Assembly (NCBI RefSeq): GCF_021729135.1
Contig: NZ_JAJTWW010000014.1
Coordinates: 62,001-126,000, forward strand
From: Brevibacterium daeguense
GTDB taxonomy: Bacteria; Actinomycetota; Actinomycetes; Actinomycetales; Brevibacteriaceae
Direction: 5' to 3'
Length of the DNA stretch: 64,000 nt
Part shown: positions 9,901 to 17,191 of the stretch, one piece after another
Numbering within the stretch: the first letter of the stretch is position 1
Layout of the letters: every line of letters starts with the position of its first letter
Position numbers and translations under genes: made by a program
Notes under the pieces: generated by a model
The model's input: only the letters and a program-made list of their open reading frames with translations
Told to the model about the DNA's origin: nothing
Database searches by the model: none

Positions 9901-12010
9901 CGTGCTCGACACCCCGGAATGGGCCAAGCGGCAGACGACCGCGGACCGGGAGTCGCTGCCGTCGGAGATCCTGCAGGGAGTGATGGGCTGGCAGGACACC
10001 GTCCAGGTGCTGCTGCCGGCATGGATCCAGGGGCGCGAGGTGATAGTCGAGGACATCGTTGCCCGTGCTGAAGCGCTCGCTCCCGGTTCGGCGGATGTGG
10101 TTGGCGATGAGGAGCCGGGAGAGCACCGGGGTGACAAGTTGGAGGACTGCCCTGGTCGGGAGCCGGGGGAGAGCACCGGCACAGGGGCAGAATCGCTCTT
10201 CTCGGAAGAGCCGTGGGACGAGGACGTCGACCCGGTGCTTGAGCTCGAGTTCAGCGGTGACTTCACGGAACCGGCCGGAGCGGAAGGACACCGCGAGGAT
10301 GCACTGAGCGGTGGCGCGGGCAGGGAAACAGCTCAAGAGCTGGACCCACTTGCACCGATGCGATCAGCGGTCCAGGTCGAAGAAACTGCCGCTATGCCGC
10401 GGGAACTCGACGTCTCCGGCGAGTATCCCTTCGTCGAGGCGTCCGATGAGCAGATTGGCGAACCGGACGTGCTCGACGGGCTGTCGGATCGGCATAACAA
10501 GGTGCTGGTGCAGGAGCAGCTGACGGAGATCATCGAGACTGAGGGGCCCATCGAGGCGCAGCGCTTGGCCCGGGTTCTCGGTAGTCGGTTCGGTTTTTCA
10601 CGGATGAGCAAGCCGCGCGCGGTTCAGATCCTGGGGAGCTCACCGATCAAGCCGGAGAAGAACCGCAAGTTCGGCGACTTCTACTGGCCGTCCGGCATAG
10701 TCCCTGGCGAGTACACCGGCTACCGCTCCCGCTACGATGCGGAACTCACGCTCTCGGTCAACGAGATCAGCCACCGGGAGTTGGCCAACGCTATGGCGGC
10801 AGTGCTGCACGACTCCGATCCGCTGCCGGAGGAGGCGCTGCTCCGGGAGACCATGGGGGTCTTCGGCTGGTCGCGGATGGGACGTCAGATTCGCGAGCGG
10901 TTGGAGGACGTCGCCGACTGGGCCGTGAAGGAGGGGCGGTTCGAGAAGGATCCGAATGGGGATTACCGGGCCGATGGTGACTACGGCGGTGTTGAGGCGG
11001 AGGCTGGCGTACCTGAGGTCGCCGTGGTGGAAGACACTGGAACGGACACTGATCAGCGAGCGAGAACTCCCCACGAAGCTTTCGCAAGCGGACATTTTGG
11101 TGCCTGGGTACTCACGTGCAACCCCAGCGTTTTCGACCCGAGGGACCTCGTCGAAACCGACTATTCGGAGGGCGGTTGGACTGTCAATCCCCGCGCTACG
11201 TCCCGGACTGCCCTGATGGAACCGGGGCAACGAGTGCTGATGTGGATGACGAATGGCTCGGACGAGTTCCCACGAGGCTTCTGGGGAGCGGGCTCCTTGA
11301 CGTCATCCGTCTTCGCCGACGCCGCCGACTACTCCCAAGGTTGGTTGGTCGAGCGCGATCGCGAGCAGGAGATGTTCATCGAGTTCGAGATGGACATGTT
11401 CCGAGAACCTGTCCGAGCTGAACAGCTCGTCGCGGACGAGCTGCTCGCCGGGATTGAACCGTTGCAGGCGCCGCAGGTGACCCCGGCATTCCTGACACTT
11501 GCCGAGCTCGAGCACCTCAACCAACTCATGGAGGTTTCCTATGAGAAGTTGCTCGTCGATCCGCTTCCGCAGAACTGGCGGAAGATCGAAAAGCATGAGG
11601 CGCCGCATTTCGAGCACCGCCGCAGAACCGAGATGATCGCTATGGACATCGTGACGCAGCACTACGAATCGCTCGGGTACGAAGCGCGAGATGTGTCGCG
11701 AGACCGTGTTGGATGGGATATCAGCTTCGTCACTGAGAGCGGCGCGAGGAAGAACGTCGAGGTCAAGGGACTGTCACGAAGCCAACCAGTAGTCAGCCTC
11801 ACGCGCAACGAACTCCGGAAGGCAGGAAGCAACCCGCACTGGGAGCTGGCAATCATCACCGATGCCCACAGTGACGTCAGACGCACAGCACGGTTCTTCT
11901 CACGCGAAGCAGTGCGCGCTGCGCGGAGTGAAAAGCGATTCCGTCACCAGTCGAAAGCGTTAGTGCTCGACTTCTCCTCGGTCGAACCCGACCTGGAGAT
12001 CCGTCTCTAG
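3929..12010 (+). CDS. Giant multidomain SF1 helicase: HEPN-like, transglutaminase-like, DUF4011, helicase, MTES-type nuclease-like, DUF3320, EVE-like, DUF3883
   Basis: The 2,693-residue protein starts at ATG 3929 behind AGGGAAGG; the open frame begins far upstream over the neighbouring gene. Domains in order: Swt1-type HEPN-like (~1-110, with N95-R-V-A-H99 and no Arg at the usual position); Pro/Ala linker (~150-235); transglutaminase-like fold with GTCLD (C489) and GHAVVG (H515); DUF4011 (from 645); SF1 helicase with GPPGTGKS (954-961), DEAS (1595-1598), VGDSKQMPP (from 1618), WHYRSKHESL (~1728) and NVAITRARE (~1889); a Gly-rich insert (~1655-1705) inside the helicase; MTES-type nuclease-like fold (D1977 kept, V1992 where relatives have Glu); DUF3320 (~2190-2350); EVE-like fold from WVLTCNPSVFD (~2392); DUF3883 with D2597 and E2611-V-K2613. 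A possible -10 TAGAGT lies at 3850-3855. Relatives occur in defence islands. The caspase-like gene follows 28 bp downstream. Confidence 0.85.
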   Translation: MVNLTPAERINRAGALIGEAVAPFVAANAPSEGDLDSWLPVLAAKDKTDGKPPLQRSMRDVRVLLLVQSRYWRNFRYPTKPSQTAWANELLGTLNRVAHVPHEITFVDLITFLGIAQKLLVSLNADPGILGGLQQQTHEAMRDSLQHDGVLPIAEAPLPPATQEPPNPGTPGPAATATPALVQAASLTPPPVPPEVAADTEDLPPAPAPEPSEPSGPESATNRKNDLAGTEAKDEEARLIELFFPRIPGSDVGLDDEFIAFRDLRMAVFYRKDLNFALAHNRVSVFAGIGVVAGAADSDGADNETAVHEITGLTARLGSLKNDESAGWTGPNIELNHGESWWAEPADLNWALPHGHFIGVDEATADTLELEFDYDGVRIQRSIPLRILAHDQWTPATVPEIVAAFVRPRAEAVGRVLSKTSDLLAERTGDPSLVGYQDSPERVLETARAIYDAVRSFDIRYSEPPASFETDGQKIRTSDVVLKERFGTCLDTAVLFAAVLEEAGIQPYIVLLKGHAVVGFTLKEIVTEMVIADSDQLSNLFGSDFFIPIETTLCVAGRDASFEDAVSSAFSTCKNGRAVQLAVNVQAAHRRIKPLPTVVDMGGERTIVVVENRAGSERGLPGASATSTDGAGPTVQLTGSSYPYRVQRWRSDLLDLSFRNPLLKLSDSRGIKFLVPGDDLGELENRLAENQSVQLTPHENVEHLDLEQGVQTASQYDDVTLSRLFQEEGRTYVSAQRGRTINKLTSLRRDAKSIKEDTGATALFVSLGLLKWKSAGRRSKAQEGRSPLFLLPVELTGSTTRPYSIRMEPNAEVQPNYCLIEKLRQEYNLTLPQLESPPADESGIDLPRVFRELRELFLERGLDFAVEDRAHLAILQFASLDMWRDVGDNWKALTASPVVDHFVHHPSELFRDSVEPAAVKPADEVDTFLPLPADGSQLAAVKAASAGCSFVLEGPPGTGKSQTITNMIADGIAQGRTILFVAEKQAALTVVHDRLKNVGLEPLVLNVHGKDQSINLVRDQIKKSLLASAKGNASVFDTLRNQLRHHIEDLESYPTVIHDGADGQSVWDRYQRCLLLERNYPADAGWTPEEITVTPEVLNLDQDDIRRLAQAVNLAARRARGQRLSQEWTFIGPHAEAPSGENDTGAILGVAATIAEAAHRLAAALAEVPQPLAELLDRLDARQQGALDAWLEDLPTNQAVLPRDLDAPRLTPVVLNQRVNELQRFRQRWMGEHAGFGPAAADADTAALQAEYEEAQRAGILQRRRLTKLALSKITAVATPQAVAAVEQDPLRFLASLRAFQQEHAETRARLAEGLPELARLPLFSDEAVRLLMHEEQRARNWEGHAAITRALLAAVPEAGPIVDAMVRQDPRAAQQGRFGTAVQQFRTAWDELRQAAGATDASVTAWLQNRTLVARIRECAAEWNRVAADRSAQADFMRQVELQRVLSELAEKGLAAEAEVIQHGHATDHLAEAIELAAERERLEIQLRGSDLDIFDSRKRGAQVREYVRLSRELKRQLWSELPARLLAERGERPNVSVGLRKEIDRKRGGSIRRLFENYGEEILGLTPVILMSPSSVARFLPVNSIRFDTVIFDEASQVKVADAVGSLGRANSAVIVGDSKQMPPTNVFGTASTSEDDEDVDATNAAELVSSMRGKPEGQGDGSDQGRGASAVGDLAGGDGVGGRPDGASAAGEQGKDQGFALAAADQESILSEAVGSGLEQRWLSWHYRSKHESLISFSNVKYYNGNLQVFPGPPEAREGLGISVKHVGGRFDRGKTRTNEDEARAIVAEITERLQANPMASIGVVTFNTQQRDLILDLLEQSESVEVRRSLERDDEAVFVKNLENVQGDERDVILFSIAFAKNPETGVLSHNFGPLNQSGGERRLNVAITRAREEVVLFSSIRSGDIDPAKTRAEGLLHLKEYLAYAEHGGLAGPGGALQFNADDLYREELAEALRTAGLEVVTDVGTSKFRVDLAVRAGDDYGWLAIVLDTPEWAKRQTTADRESLPSEILQGVMGWQDTVQVLLPAWIQGREVIVEDIVARAEALAPGSADVVGDEEPGEHRGDKLEDCPGREPGESTGTGAESLFSEEPWDEDVDPVLELEFSGDFTEPAGAEGHREDALSGGAGRETAQELDPLAPMRSAVQVEETAAMPRELDVSGEYPFVEASDEQIGEPDVLDGLSDRHNKVLVQEQLTEIIETEGPIEAQRLARVLGSRFGFSRMSKPRAVQILGSSPIKPEKNRKFGDFYWPSGIVPGEYTGYRSRYDAELTLSVNEISHRELANAMAAVLHDSDPLPEEALLRETMGVFGWSRMGRQIRERLEDVADWAVKEGRFEKDPNGDYRADGDYGGVEAEAGVPEVAVVEDTGTDTDQRARTPHEAFASGHFGAWVLTCNPSVFDPRDLVETDYSEGGWTVNPRATSRTALMEPGQRVLMWMTNGSDEFPRGFWGAGSLTSSVFADAADYSQGWLVERDREQEMFIEFEMDMFREPVRAEQLVADELLAGIEPLQAPQVTPAFLTLAELEHLNQLMEVSYEKLLVDPLPQNWRKIEKHEAPHFEHRRRTEMIAMDIVTQHYESLGYEARDVSRDRVGWDISFVTESGARKNVEVKGLSRSQPVVSLTRNELRKAGSNPHWELAIITDAHSDVRRTARFFSREAVRAARSEKRFRHQSKALVLDFSSVEPDLEIRL

Positions 12011-12038
12011 CGAATCCACACACGAAAGAAGGCAACAC

Positions 12039-12590
12039 ATGGCAGTTCCCGGAATCTGGGTCACCGAGGGTTACTGGTCCTCAGATGTGTCCGATTCGCT
12101 ATCGGTCAGACCGATGATGCAGGTGCTAGCGGCGTCGAAAACCGCGGACCACGTGCACCGGCATATCAATGATCCCGACGATCTGGTCAAGGCGTTGACC
12201 CTATTGGGGCAACGGCGACAGGACCGATTTTCGATTGCATATATTGCTTGTCATGGTTCCCCCGGTGTGATCTCCTTCGGAGACGACCAGATCAGCCTTG
12301 AGGAGCTTGCGGATGCGCTGCCGTCGGGCGCGCTGGAGTCGAAGACGCTTCACTTCGGCGCATGCTCGGTTCTCCAGGACGAGGCAGCGTGCCGGACTCT
12401 TCTCGAAGCCACCGGAGCGAAAGCGATCACCGGCTTCACCCAGGAAGTCGACTGGCTGGAATCCATGGCCCTCGATCTCCTGATGTTCAACTTGTTCTTC
12501 CAGTACGAGCGCATCGGCTTCTTTGAACGAGCGATGAAGCGGAACTACGGAGAACTCGTGGACAAGACTGGCTTCACGGTTTTCCGCTGA
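12039..12590 (+). CDS. Small caspase-like (CHAT/C14-type, DUF6642-like) putative cysteine protease
   Basis: This 183-residue protein has the hallmarks of a caspase-fold protease: a beta-strand ending in YIACHGSPG (H72), and LHFGACSVL (C109) 36 residues later. That is the His/Cys spacing and context of caspases, gingipains and CHAT proteases. There is no signal peptide or membrane segment. The ATG follows GAAAGAAGG, 28 bp after the stop of the giant helicase protein, so the two are probably one operon. Its 3' end overlaps the convergent amidase gene by 17 bp. In other defence systems such proteases are dormant effectors that cleave host or toxin proteins once a sensor fires, which is my inference here. 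The family name is from memory; the dyad is seen directly. Confidence 0.7.
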   Translation: MAVPGIWVTEGYWSSDVSDSLSVRPMMQVLAASKTADHVHRHINDPDDLVKALTLLGQRRQDRFSIAYIACHGSPGVISFGDDQISLEELADALPSGALESKTLHFGACSVLQDEAACRTLLEATGAKAITGFTQEVDWLESMALDLLMFNLFFQYERIGFFERAMKRNYGELVDKTGFTVFR

Positions 12591-13866
12591 CCAGCCGATT
12601 CGCGAACCGCAGCACCTGCTCGTCAGCACCCGGTTGGCCGACGATCTGCACCGACAGCGGCGTTCCGACGGTCGCACTCCGGGGAACCGGAATCGTGATT
12701 GCGGGCCAGCCGAGCACGTTGAACGGGGCCGTGTACCTCATGAACCGGGCCGCCGATCCGCTGTCGAGATCCGCCCAGCGCACGACCTCGCCCGCAATCG
12801 CGGGTGTGACCAGCAGGTCGGTCTCCTCGAAGATCGCCAGCGCGGATTCGCGGAGCTGCTCCAGGTCCTGCACTGCTGACTCGTATTGGTCCTCGGTCAC
12901 CTCCGCGCCGGACAGGATCTTGCCCAGTACGCCGGGCTGATAGCGCTCCCGCTGGTCCGCGACGAGTTCGCGGTGGATCCGGTAGGCCTCGACTCGGCGG
13001 ATTATGTCGTACAGATCGAGTGTGTGATCGAGGACTTGGACGACGTCGGTGCGGCTGACGGTCGCCTCGACAGGGCTGACATCGAGGGACGGGAACTTGC
13101 GCCGGAGGGATACGAACTCGCGGGCGGCCGATGGCGCCTCGGCGTCGTTCAGCAGGAGGCTCGTGTCCACGCTAAGCCGGCCACCCTGGCCGGCGCCAGG
13201 TGCGGCGCCCAGGCCCTCCTCATCTCCGGCGAACAACCCGTAGGCTCGCTCGATCAGCGCGATGTCCTTCGCGAAGAACCCGACCGTGTCGAAAGACGGC
13301 GCCAGCGGGAAGACGCCATCGATCGGCACAGTGCCGGGAGTTGGCTTGAACCCGATGACCCCGGTGCACGCGGCGGGCACCCGCACGGATCCGGCGGTGT
13401 CGGTGCCGACCGCCAGCGGCACGACGTCCGCGGCGACCAGGGCGGCCGACCCCGAACTCGACCCGCCCGTGCACAGCTCCGGATCCACCGGGTTGACCAC
13501 CCGGCCGAACGCGCTCTCCTCACCGAGGATGCCGTAGGAGAACTCCTGACAGTTCGTCTTCGCGACCGGCAGCCCGCCCGCCTCCTCGAGCACGGTGATC
13601 ACCGGCGCGGACGCCTCGGCGGTCCCGCCCACTCTCACATCCGACCCCATGAGGGTGGGGTAGCCGGCGACGTCGACGACGTCCTTGATGACGAAGGGAA
13701 CGCCCTCCAACGGCCGAGGCGGCCGGCCGGACCCGACACGATCGTCAGCGACCCGTGCCAGTGCCTCGGCCCGTTCCCGAGTCACGGTCACAACCGCATT
13801 GAGGTCCCGCCCGGTCGTCTCCAGACGGTGGAACACGTCCTGCAGGTCCCGAGAAGACTGACCCAT
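12574..13866 (-). CDS. Amidase-signature hydrolase (GatA/AtzF-like)
   Basis: The 430-residue protein carries the full Ser-cisSer-Lys triad of amidase-signature enzymes: Lys61 in FVIKD, the Gly-rich TGGSSSGSAA (133-142) with the cis-Ser, and nucleophile Ser160 in TDTAGSVRVP. It would hydrolyse a carboxamide, ureide or ester in the cytoplasm. The closest look is to allophanate hydrolase/AtzF-type amidases (ASSFNVLGWP-like stretch APFNVLGWPAITIP near the C terminus), but the substrate is not readable. It lies 3 bp after the stop of the MHS-family transporter gene on the same strand, so transporter and amidase probably form an operon that imports and hydrolyses one compound. Its end overlaps the convergent caspase-like gene. 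Confidence 0.85.
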   Translation of the reverse strand: MGQSSRDLQDVFHRLETTGRDLNAVVTVTRERAEALARVADDRVGSGRPPRPLEGVPFVIKDVVDVAGYPTLMGSDVRVGGTAEASAPVITVLEEAGGLPVAKTNCQEFSYGILGEESAFGRVVNPVDPELCTGGSSSGSAALVAADVVPLAVGTDTAGSVRVPAACTGVIGFKPTPGTVPIDGVFPLAPSFDTVGFFAKDIALIERAYGLFAGDEEGLGAAPGAGQGGRLSVDTSLLLNDAEAPSAAREFVSLRRKFPSLDVSPVEATVSRTDVVQVLDHTLDLYDIIRRVEAYRIHRELVADQRERYQPGVLGKILSGAEVTEDQYESAVQDLEQLRESALAIFEETDLLVTPAIAGEVVRWADLDSGSAARFMRYTAPFNVLGWPAITIPVPRSATVGTPLSVQIVGQPGADEQVLRFANRLVSGKP

Positions 13867-13869
13867 CCC

Positions 13870-15192
13870 TCACACCTTCCTGTCGGCCAACGTGCAGAAC
13901 GCCGCGGCGATGAGGTTGGCGGCGGCGAGGTACAGCGCCACGGCTACCCAGGACCCGAACTGGGCGTACAGCAGCGTGGAGATGATCGGGGCCGGCGCGG
14001 AGGAGATCAGCCCGCAGACCTGGTAGGAGATCGAGGCGCCCGTGTAGCGGACGTTCGGTTGGAAGAGCCCCGCGATGAAGCCTGAGGACGTCGCATAGGT
14101 GAAGGAGTGGGCGATGGGGAACGCGATCACCATCGCCAGCACCGCTCCGAGGAAGGTGCCGGTGTTCATCGCCATGAAGATCGGGATCGCAGCGAGCGCC
14201 GTGAGTACGTTGCCGACGATCATCATCGTCCTCTTGCCGTGCCTGTCCGCGAGGATCGCCACCAGCGGGATCGCGAAGATGTCGAGGGAGGCGCCGATCG
14301 CGATCGCGAGCAGCACATCGCCTCGGGTGAGCGCGGTGGCCTCCGGGGCGTAGGCGAGCAGGTAGACCGTCGCGACGTAGAACAGGGTGTTGGAGCCGAC
14401 CAGGCAGAAGATGCCGATGAGCAGCGACTTCTTCGAGGTGCGCAGCACCTCCGCGACCGGCACCTTGACGTCCTTCTTCTCCTCTTTCACCCGGTCGAAC
14501 TCCGGGGACTCGGCCAGGCGCAGGCGGATGAACAGGCCGATGACGACGAGCACCGCCGAGAGCAGGAATGGGATCCGCCAGCCCCAGGACAGGAACTGCT
14601 CGTTGGGCATGAGCTGGACGACGAAGAAGACCAGGCTCGATAGCACGGACCCGGCAGGCACTCCCGCCTGTGGCCAGGCCCCGTAGAACGCCTTCTTGGC
14701 AGGAGGCGCGTGCTCAACGGCCATGAGGACCGCACCGCCCCATTCGCCGCCGACGGCGAAGCCCTGGATCACGCGCAGGACGACCAGCAGGATGGGCGCC
14801 GCAACGCCGATCTGGGCGTAGCCGGGCAGCACGCCGATGAGGAACGTCGCCGCGCCCATCAGCATGAGCGTCAGGACGAGCATGGACTTGCGGCTGAGCC
14901 GGTCCCCGAAGTGCCCGAAGATCAGTCCGCCGAGAGGACGCGCGACGAAGGCGACCGCGAAGGTGCTCAGCGCGGCCAGCTGGCCTGCCAGCGGGTCGAG
15001 CTGCGGGAAGAACTGCTCGTTGAGGACGAGCACGGCCGCCGTGCCGAATAGGAAATAGTCGTACCATTCGACCGTCGTGCCGATGAAGCTGGCGAAGGCG
15101 ACCTTGGCGGGGTTGTGGGTGAGCGGCGGGGCCGAGGCGCTCGCGGCTGCCGGATGTTCGGGACCGCCGGGTGTGGGCGTGTGATGCGTCAT
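13870..15192 (-). CDS. MFS transporter, metabolite:H+ symporter (MHS) family
   Basis: The 440-residue protein has about 12 hydrophobic segments and the signatures of MHS-family proton symporters (ShiA/ProP/KgtP group): VEWYDYFLFG in helix 1, HFGDRLSRKSML in the first cytoplasmic loop, RVIQGFAVGGEWGGA in helix 4 and AESPEF before the central loop. These import organic acids, betaines or shikimate-type compounds with protons. A His/Pro-rich N-terminal tail of about 30 residues precedes helix 1. The gene leads a two-gene unit with the amidase. A perfect 12-bp palindrome 16 bp upstream of the start suggests repressor control. The substrate is unknown but is presumably what the amidase acts on. 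Confidence 0.88.
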   Translation of the reverse strand: MTHHTPTPGGPEHPAAASASAPPLTHNPAKVAFASFIGTTVEWYDYFLFGTAAVLVLNEQFFPQLDPLAGQLAALSTFAVAFVARPLGGLIFGHFGDRLSRKSMLVLTLMLMGAATFLIGVLPGYAQIGVAAPILLVVLRVIQGFAVGGEWGGAVLMAVEHAPPAKKAFYGAWPQAGVPAGSVLSSLVFFVVQLMPNEQFLSWGWRIPFLLSAVLVVIGLFIRLRLAESPEFDRVKEEKKDVKVPVAEVLRTSKKSLLIGIFCLVGSNTLFYVATVYLLAYAPEATALTRGDVLLAIAIGASLDIFAIPLVAILADRHGKRTMMIVGNVLTALAAIPIFMAMNTGTFLGAVLAMVIAFPIAHSFTYATSSGFIAGLFQPNVRYTGASISYQVCGLISSAPAPIISTLLYAQFGSWVAVALYLAAANLIAAAFCTLADRKV

Positions 15193-15207
15193 GACTCCGA
15201 CTCCTAT

Positions 15208-15219
15208 GTCTGATCAGAC
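15208..15219. promoter_or_regulatory. Perfect 12-bp palindrome upstream of transporter-amidase operon
   Basis: GTCTGATCAGAC is a perfect palindrome 16 bp before the transporter start. Its position and symmetry suit a dimeric repressor (GntR- or similar type). No regulator gene is adjacent, so the cognate protein is unknown. Confidence 0.4.
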
Positions 15220-15287
15220 CTGCTGCCAAGGCTCACCATAACTGTGACCGTCAGAGTCGAGCGAGGGAAGAGGTCGACCGAGAAAAA

Positions 15288-16271
15288 TCATGCGTTGTTG
15301 ATCGCGGCAGCCGGCCGCTGCCCTTTCAGCGCCTCCCGAATAGCCGCCAACGCCTGGACTCCGGCCGCTTTGAACGCCTCGGCCGTCTGCCCGGCGACAT
15401 GAGGAGTGACGATGAGGTTCGGCACCTCGGAATGGTCGATGGGCGAATGGGCAAGAGGGTTCCTCATGTCCACGGACTCGCCCTCGATCACGTCGAGCGC
15501 TGCCGCTGCCAGCCGCCCTTGCCGCAGAGCCTCCACCAGAGCCCGTTCATCCACCACGCCTCCTCGCGAGGTGTTGATGAGCACCGAGCCCGGCTTCACG
15601 GCTGCCAGCGCATCAGAGTCGATGAGATGGGCAGTGCCAGAGGTGAGCGGCAGGTGCAGGCTGATCACGTCGGCTCTGGTCAGCACCTCACTCAGTGTCG
15701 CGGACTCGGCCGCGAGCGCCTGGACCTGAGCGTCATCGACGAAGGGATCGTGAACGATCACCTGCATGCCGAAGCCGCGAGCAATTCCGGTGACCATGCG
15801 GGAGATGCTGCCGAAGCCGACCAGTCCGAGGGTGCGGCCGTGCAACTCGAAACCGACCAACTCGGGCTTTGCCTCAGTCCAGTGACCGGCCGCAGTGCTG
15901 GCGGCAGCGAACGGAACCCTGCGCGCAAGCGAGAGCAGGAGGGCGAACACGTGCTCGGCTACGGCACGGCTGTTGCTGCCCGGCGCAGTGGTGACCCACA
16001 CCCCGGAAGCGGTGGCAGCATCGATGTCGACGTTGTCGGTACCCACTCCGTGACGGGCGATGATGCGCAGCTTCGGTGACATCTCGATCTTGGCGCGGTC
16101 GAAGTTCTCCGCCCGCAGCAGAACCGCGTCGACCTCTGCAGCGACGTCCCGGTAGTCCACTGCGCTGTCGCCGAAGCCGAGGTGAACATGGCCCATCCTG
16201 GAAAGTTCGCCCAGCACCTCTGGGTGAATCGGGTCGGAGACATAGAACGTCCGCGGCGCGCTCTGTGCCAT
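15288..16271 (-). CDS. D-2-hydroxyacid dehydrogenase (phosphoglycerate dehydrogenase-like)
   Basis: The start chosen (ATG 16271, 327 residues) has AAAGGTG in front; ATG 16286 lies 5 codons upstream without an RBS. The protein has the two-domain fold of NAD-dependent 2-hydroxyacid dehydrogenases: substrate-domain ARHGVGTDNVDID, Rossmann GLVGFGSISRMV, INTSRGGVVDERAL (catalytic Arg), DVIEGES (Glu) and TPHVAGQT (His). The reaction would be reversible reduction of a 2-oxoacid such as glyoxylate, hydroxypyruvate or a sugar-derived keto acid. It begins 19 bp after the stop of the HpcH/HpaI aldolase and lies in the same leftward run as the dehydratase, so it probably handles a product of aldol cleavage. 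Confidence 0.85.
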   Translation of the reverse strand: MAQSAPRTFYVSDPIHPEVLGELSRMGHVHLGFGDSAVDYRDVAAEVDAVLLRAENFDRAKIEMSPKLRIIARHGVGTDNVDIDAATASGVWVTTAPGSNSRAVAEHVFALLLSLARRVPFAAASTAAGHWTEAKPELVGFELHGRTLGLVGFGSISRMVTGIARGFGMQVIVHDPFVDDAQVQALAAESATLSEVLTRADVISLHLPLTSGTAHLIDSDALAAVKPGSVLINTSRGGVVDERALVEALRQGRLAAAALDVIEGESVDMRNPLAHSPIDHSEVPNLIVTPHVAGQTAEAFKAAGVQALAAIREALKGQRPAAAINNA

Positions 16272-16290
16272 CACCTTTGGTGCCATCGCG

Positions 16291-17043
16291 TTACGACTGC
16301 AGCGATCGCAGCTCGGCCGCCGCGGCATCGCAGAGGTGGTTGACATCATTGGCAATCGTCACGTTCGTGTAGCCCACGGCGCGGCGCTGCCGGGCCACCT
16401 CGGCGGACGAGGTGTGGAACACGACGAACTTTCCCGCATCGTTCGCGGCGGTGAGGATCCGATCGACAGCTTGGGAGAACTCTGCCTCGATTGCCGGGTC
16501 GTCGACGCCGTATCCGCCCAGCCCGATGCTGAGATCGCCCGGCCCGATGTACAGGCCATCGAGGTTGGGCGTGCGCACGATGCTTTCGACATTGTCCAGC
16601 CCCGAACGGGTCTCGATCATGCCCAGAATCAACGTCTTCTCGTTGATCTCCTCAAGAGTTCCCTGCAGGGACGGTGATTTCCGCGCCGGCCCACGAGATC
16701 TGCTGCCGAGCGGGGGGAACTTCGCGGCCCTCGCGATCAGCTCAGCGTCGGTCGCGGTGTCGAGCAGCGGCACGATGACCCCTGTCGCGCCGGCATCCAG
16801 CGCTTTCCCGATGATCCCTACCCCCGCCTCGGGCACCCGGATGAAGCCCGTGCCGCCGCCGGCTTCGATCGCCTGCATGCAGCCCAGCCACTCGTTCTCC
16901 GAGTAGGTCCCGTGCTGGCCGTCGATGACGATGTAGTCATACCCGATCTCTGCCAGCCGCTCGAGGGTCAGGGGGGTAGAGGACAGGCAGAAATACCCGG
17001 TCGTGGGCTCTGCCGACAGCAACCTCTGTCTGAGATCAGTCAT
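16291..17043 (-). CDS. HpcH/HpaI-family class II aldolase
   Basis: The start (ATG 17043, 250 residues) is set by GGAGAAG 7 bp upstream; the open frame extends 75 codons further without support. Family landmarks are DYIVIDGQHGTYS near residue 50, the metal-binding E-x-D region with MIETRSGLDNVESI, and LDGLYIGPGDLSIGLG. These divalent-metal aldolases cleave 2-keto-3-deoxy sugar acids or 4-hydroxy-2-oxo acids to pyruvate plus an aldehyde. The gene stands between the IlvD/Edd dehydratase, which would make a 2-keto-3-deoxy acid, and a 2-hydroxyacid dehydrogenase. That fits consecutive steps of sugar-acid breakdown. Confidence 0.85.
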   Translation of the reverse strand: MTDLRQRLLSAEPTTGYFCLSSTPLTLERLAEIGYDYIVIDGQHGTYSENEWLGCMQAIEAGGGTGFIRVPEAGVGIIGKALDAGATGVIVPLLDTATDAELIARAAKFPPLGSRSRGPARKSPSLQGTLEEINEKTLILGMIETRSGLDNVESIVRTPNLDGLYIGPGDLSIGLGGYGVDDPAIEAEFSQAVDRILTAANDAGKFVVFHTSSAEVARQRRAVGYTNVTIANDVNHLCDAAAAELRSLQS

Positions 17044-17191
17044 GTGTATCTTCTCCAACTCTCTGCGCTTCATTCGACGTTGCATCTGCGCAACGCCGAC
17101 GTTCTCTCTGTGAACACCGCCGCGACGTTCGCCGCGGTCTGCGGACATCGCCGCTGACCTCGGGTCACGAACACCGCGTGCTCGCCTTCGT

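Noticed and set aside
6158-10336. Long minus-strand open frame (1,392 codons) opposite the giant protein
   Set aside because: It has no recognisable domain, is rich in Arg, Gly, Leu and Val as expected for antisense of high-GC coding DNA, and the plus strand carries a fully motif-supported protein.
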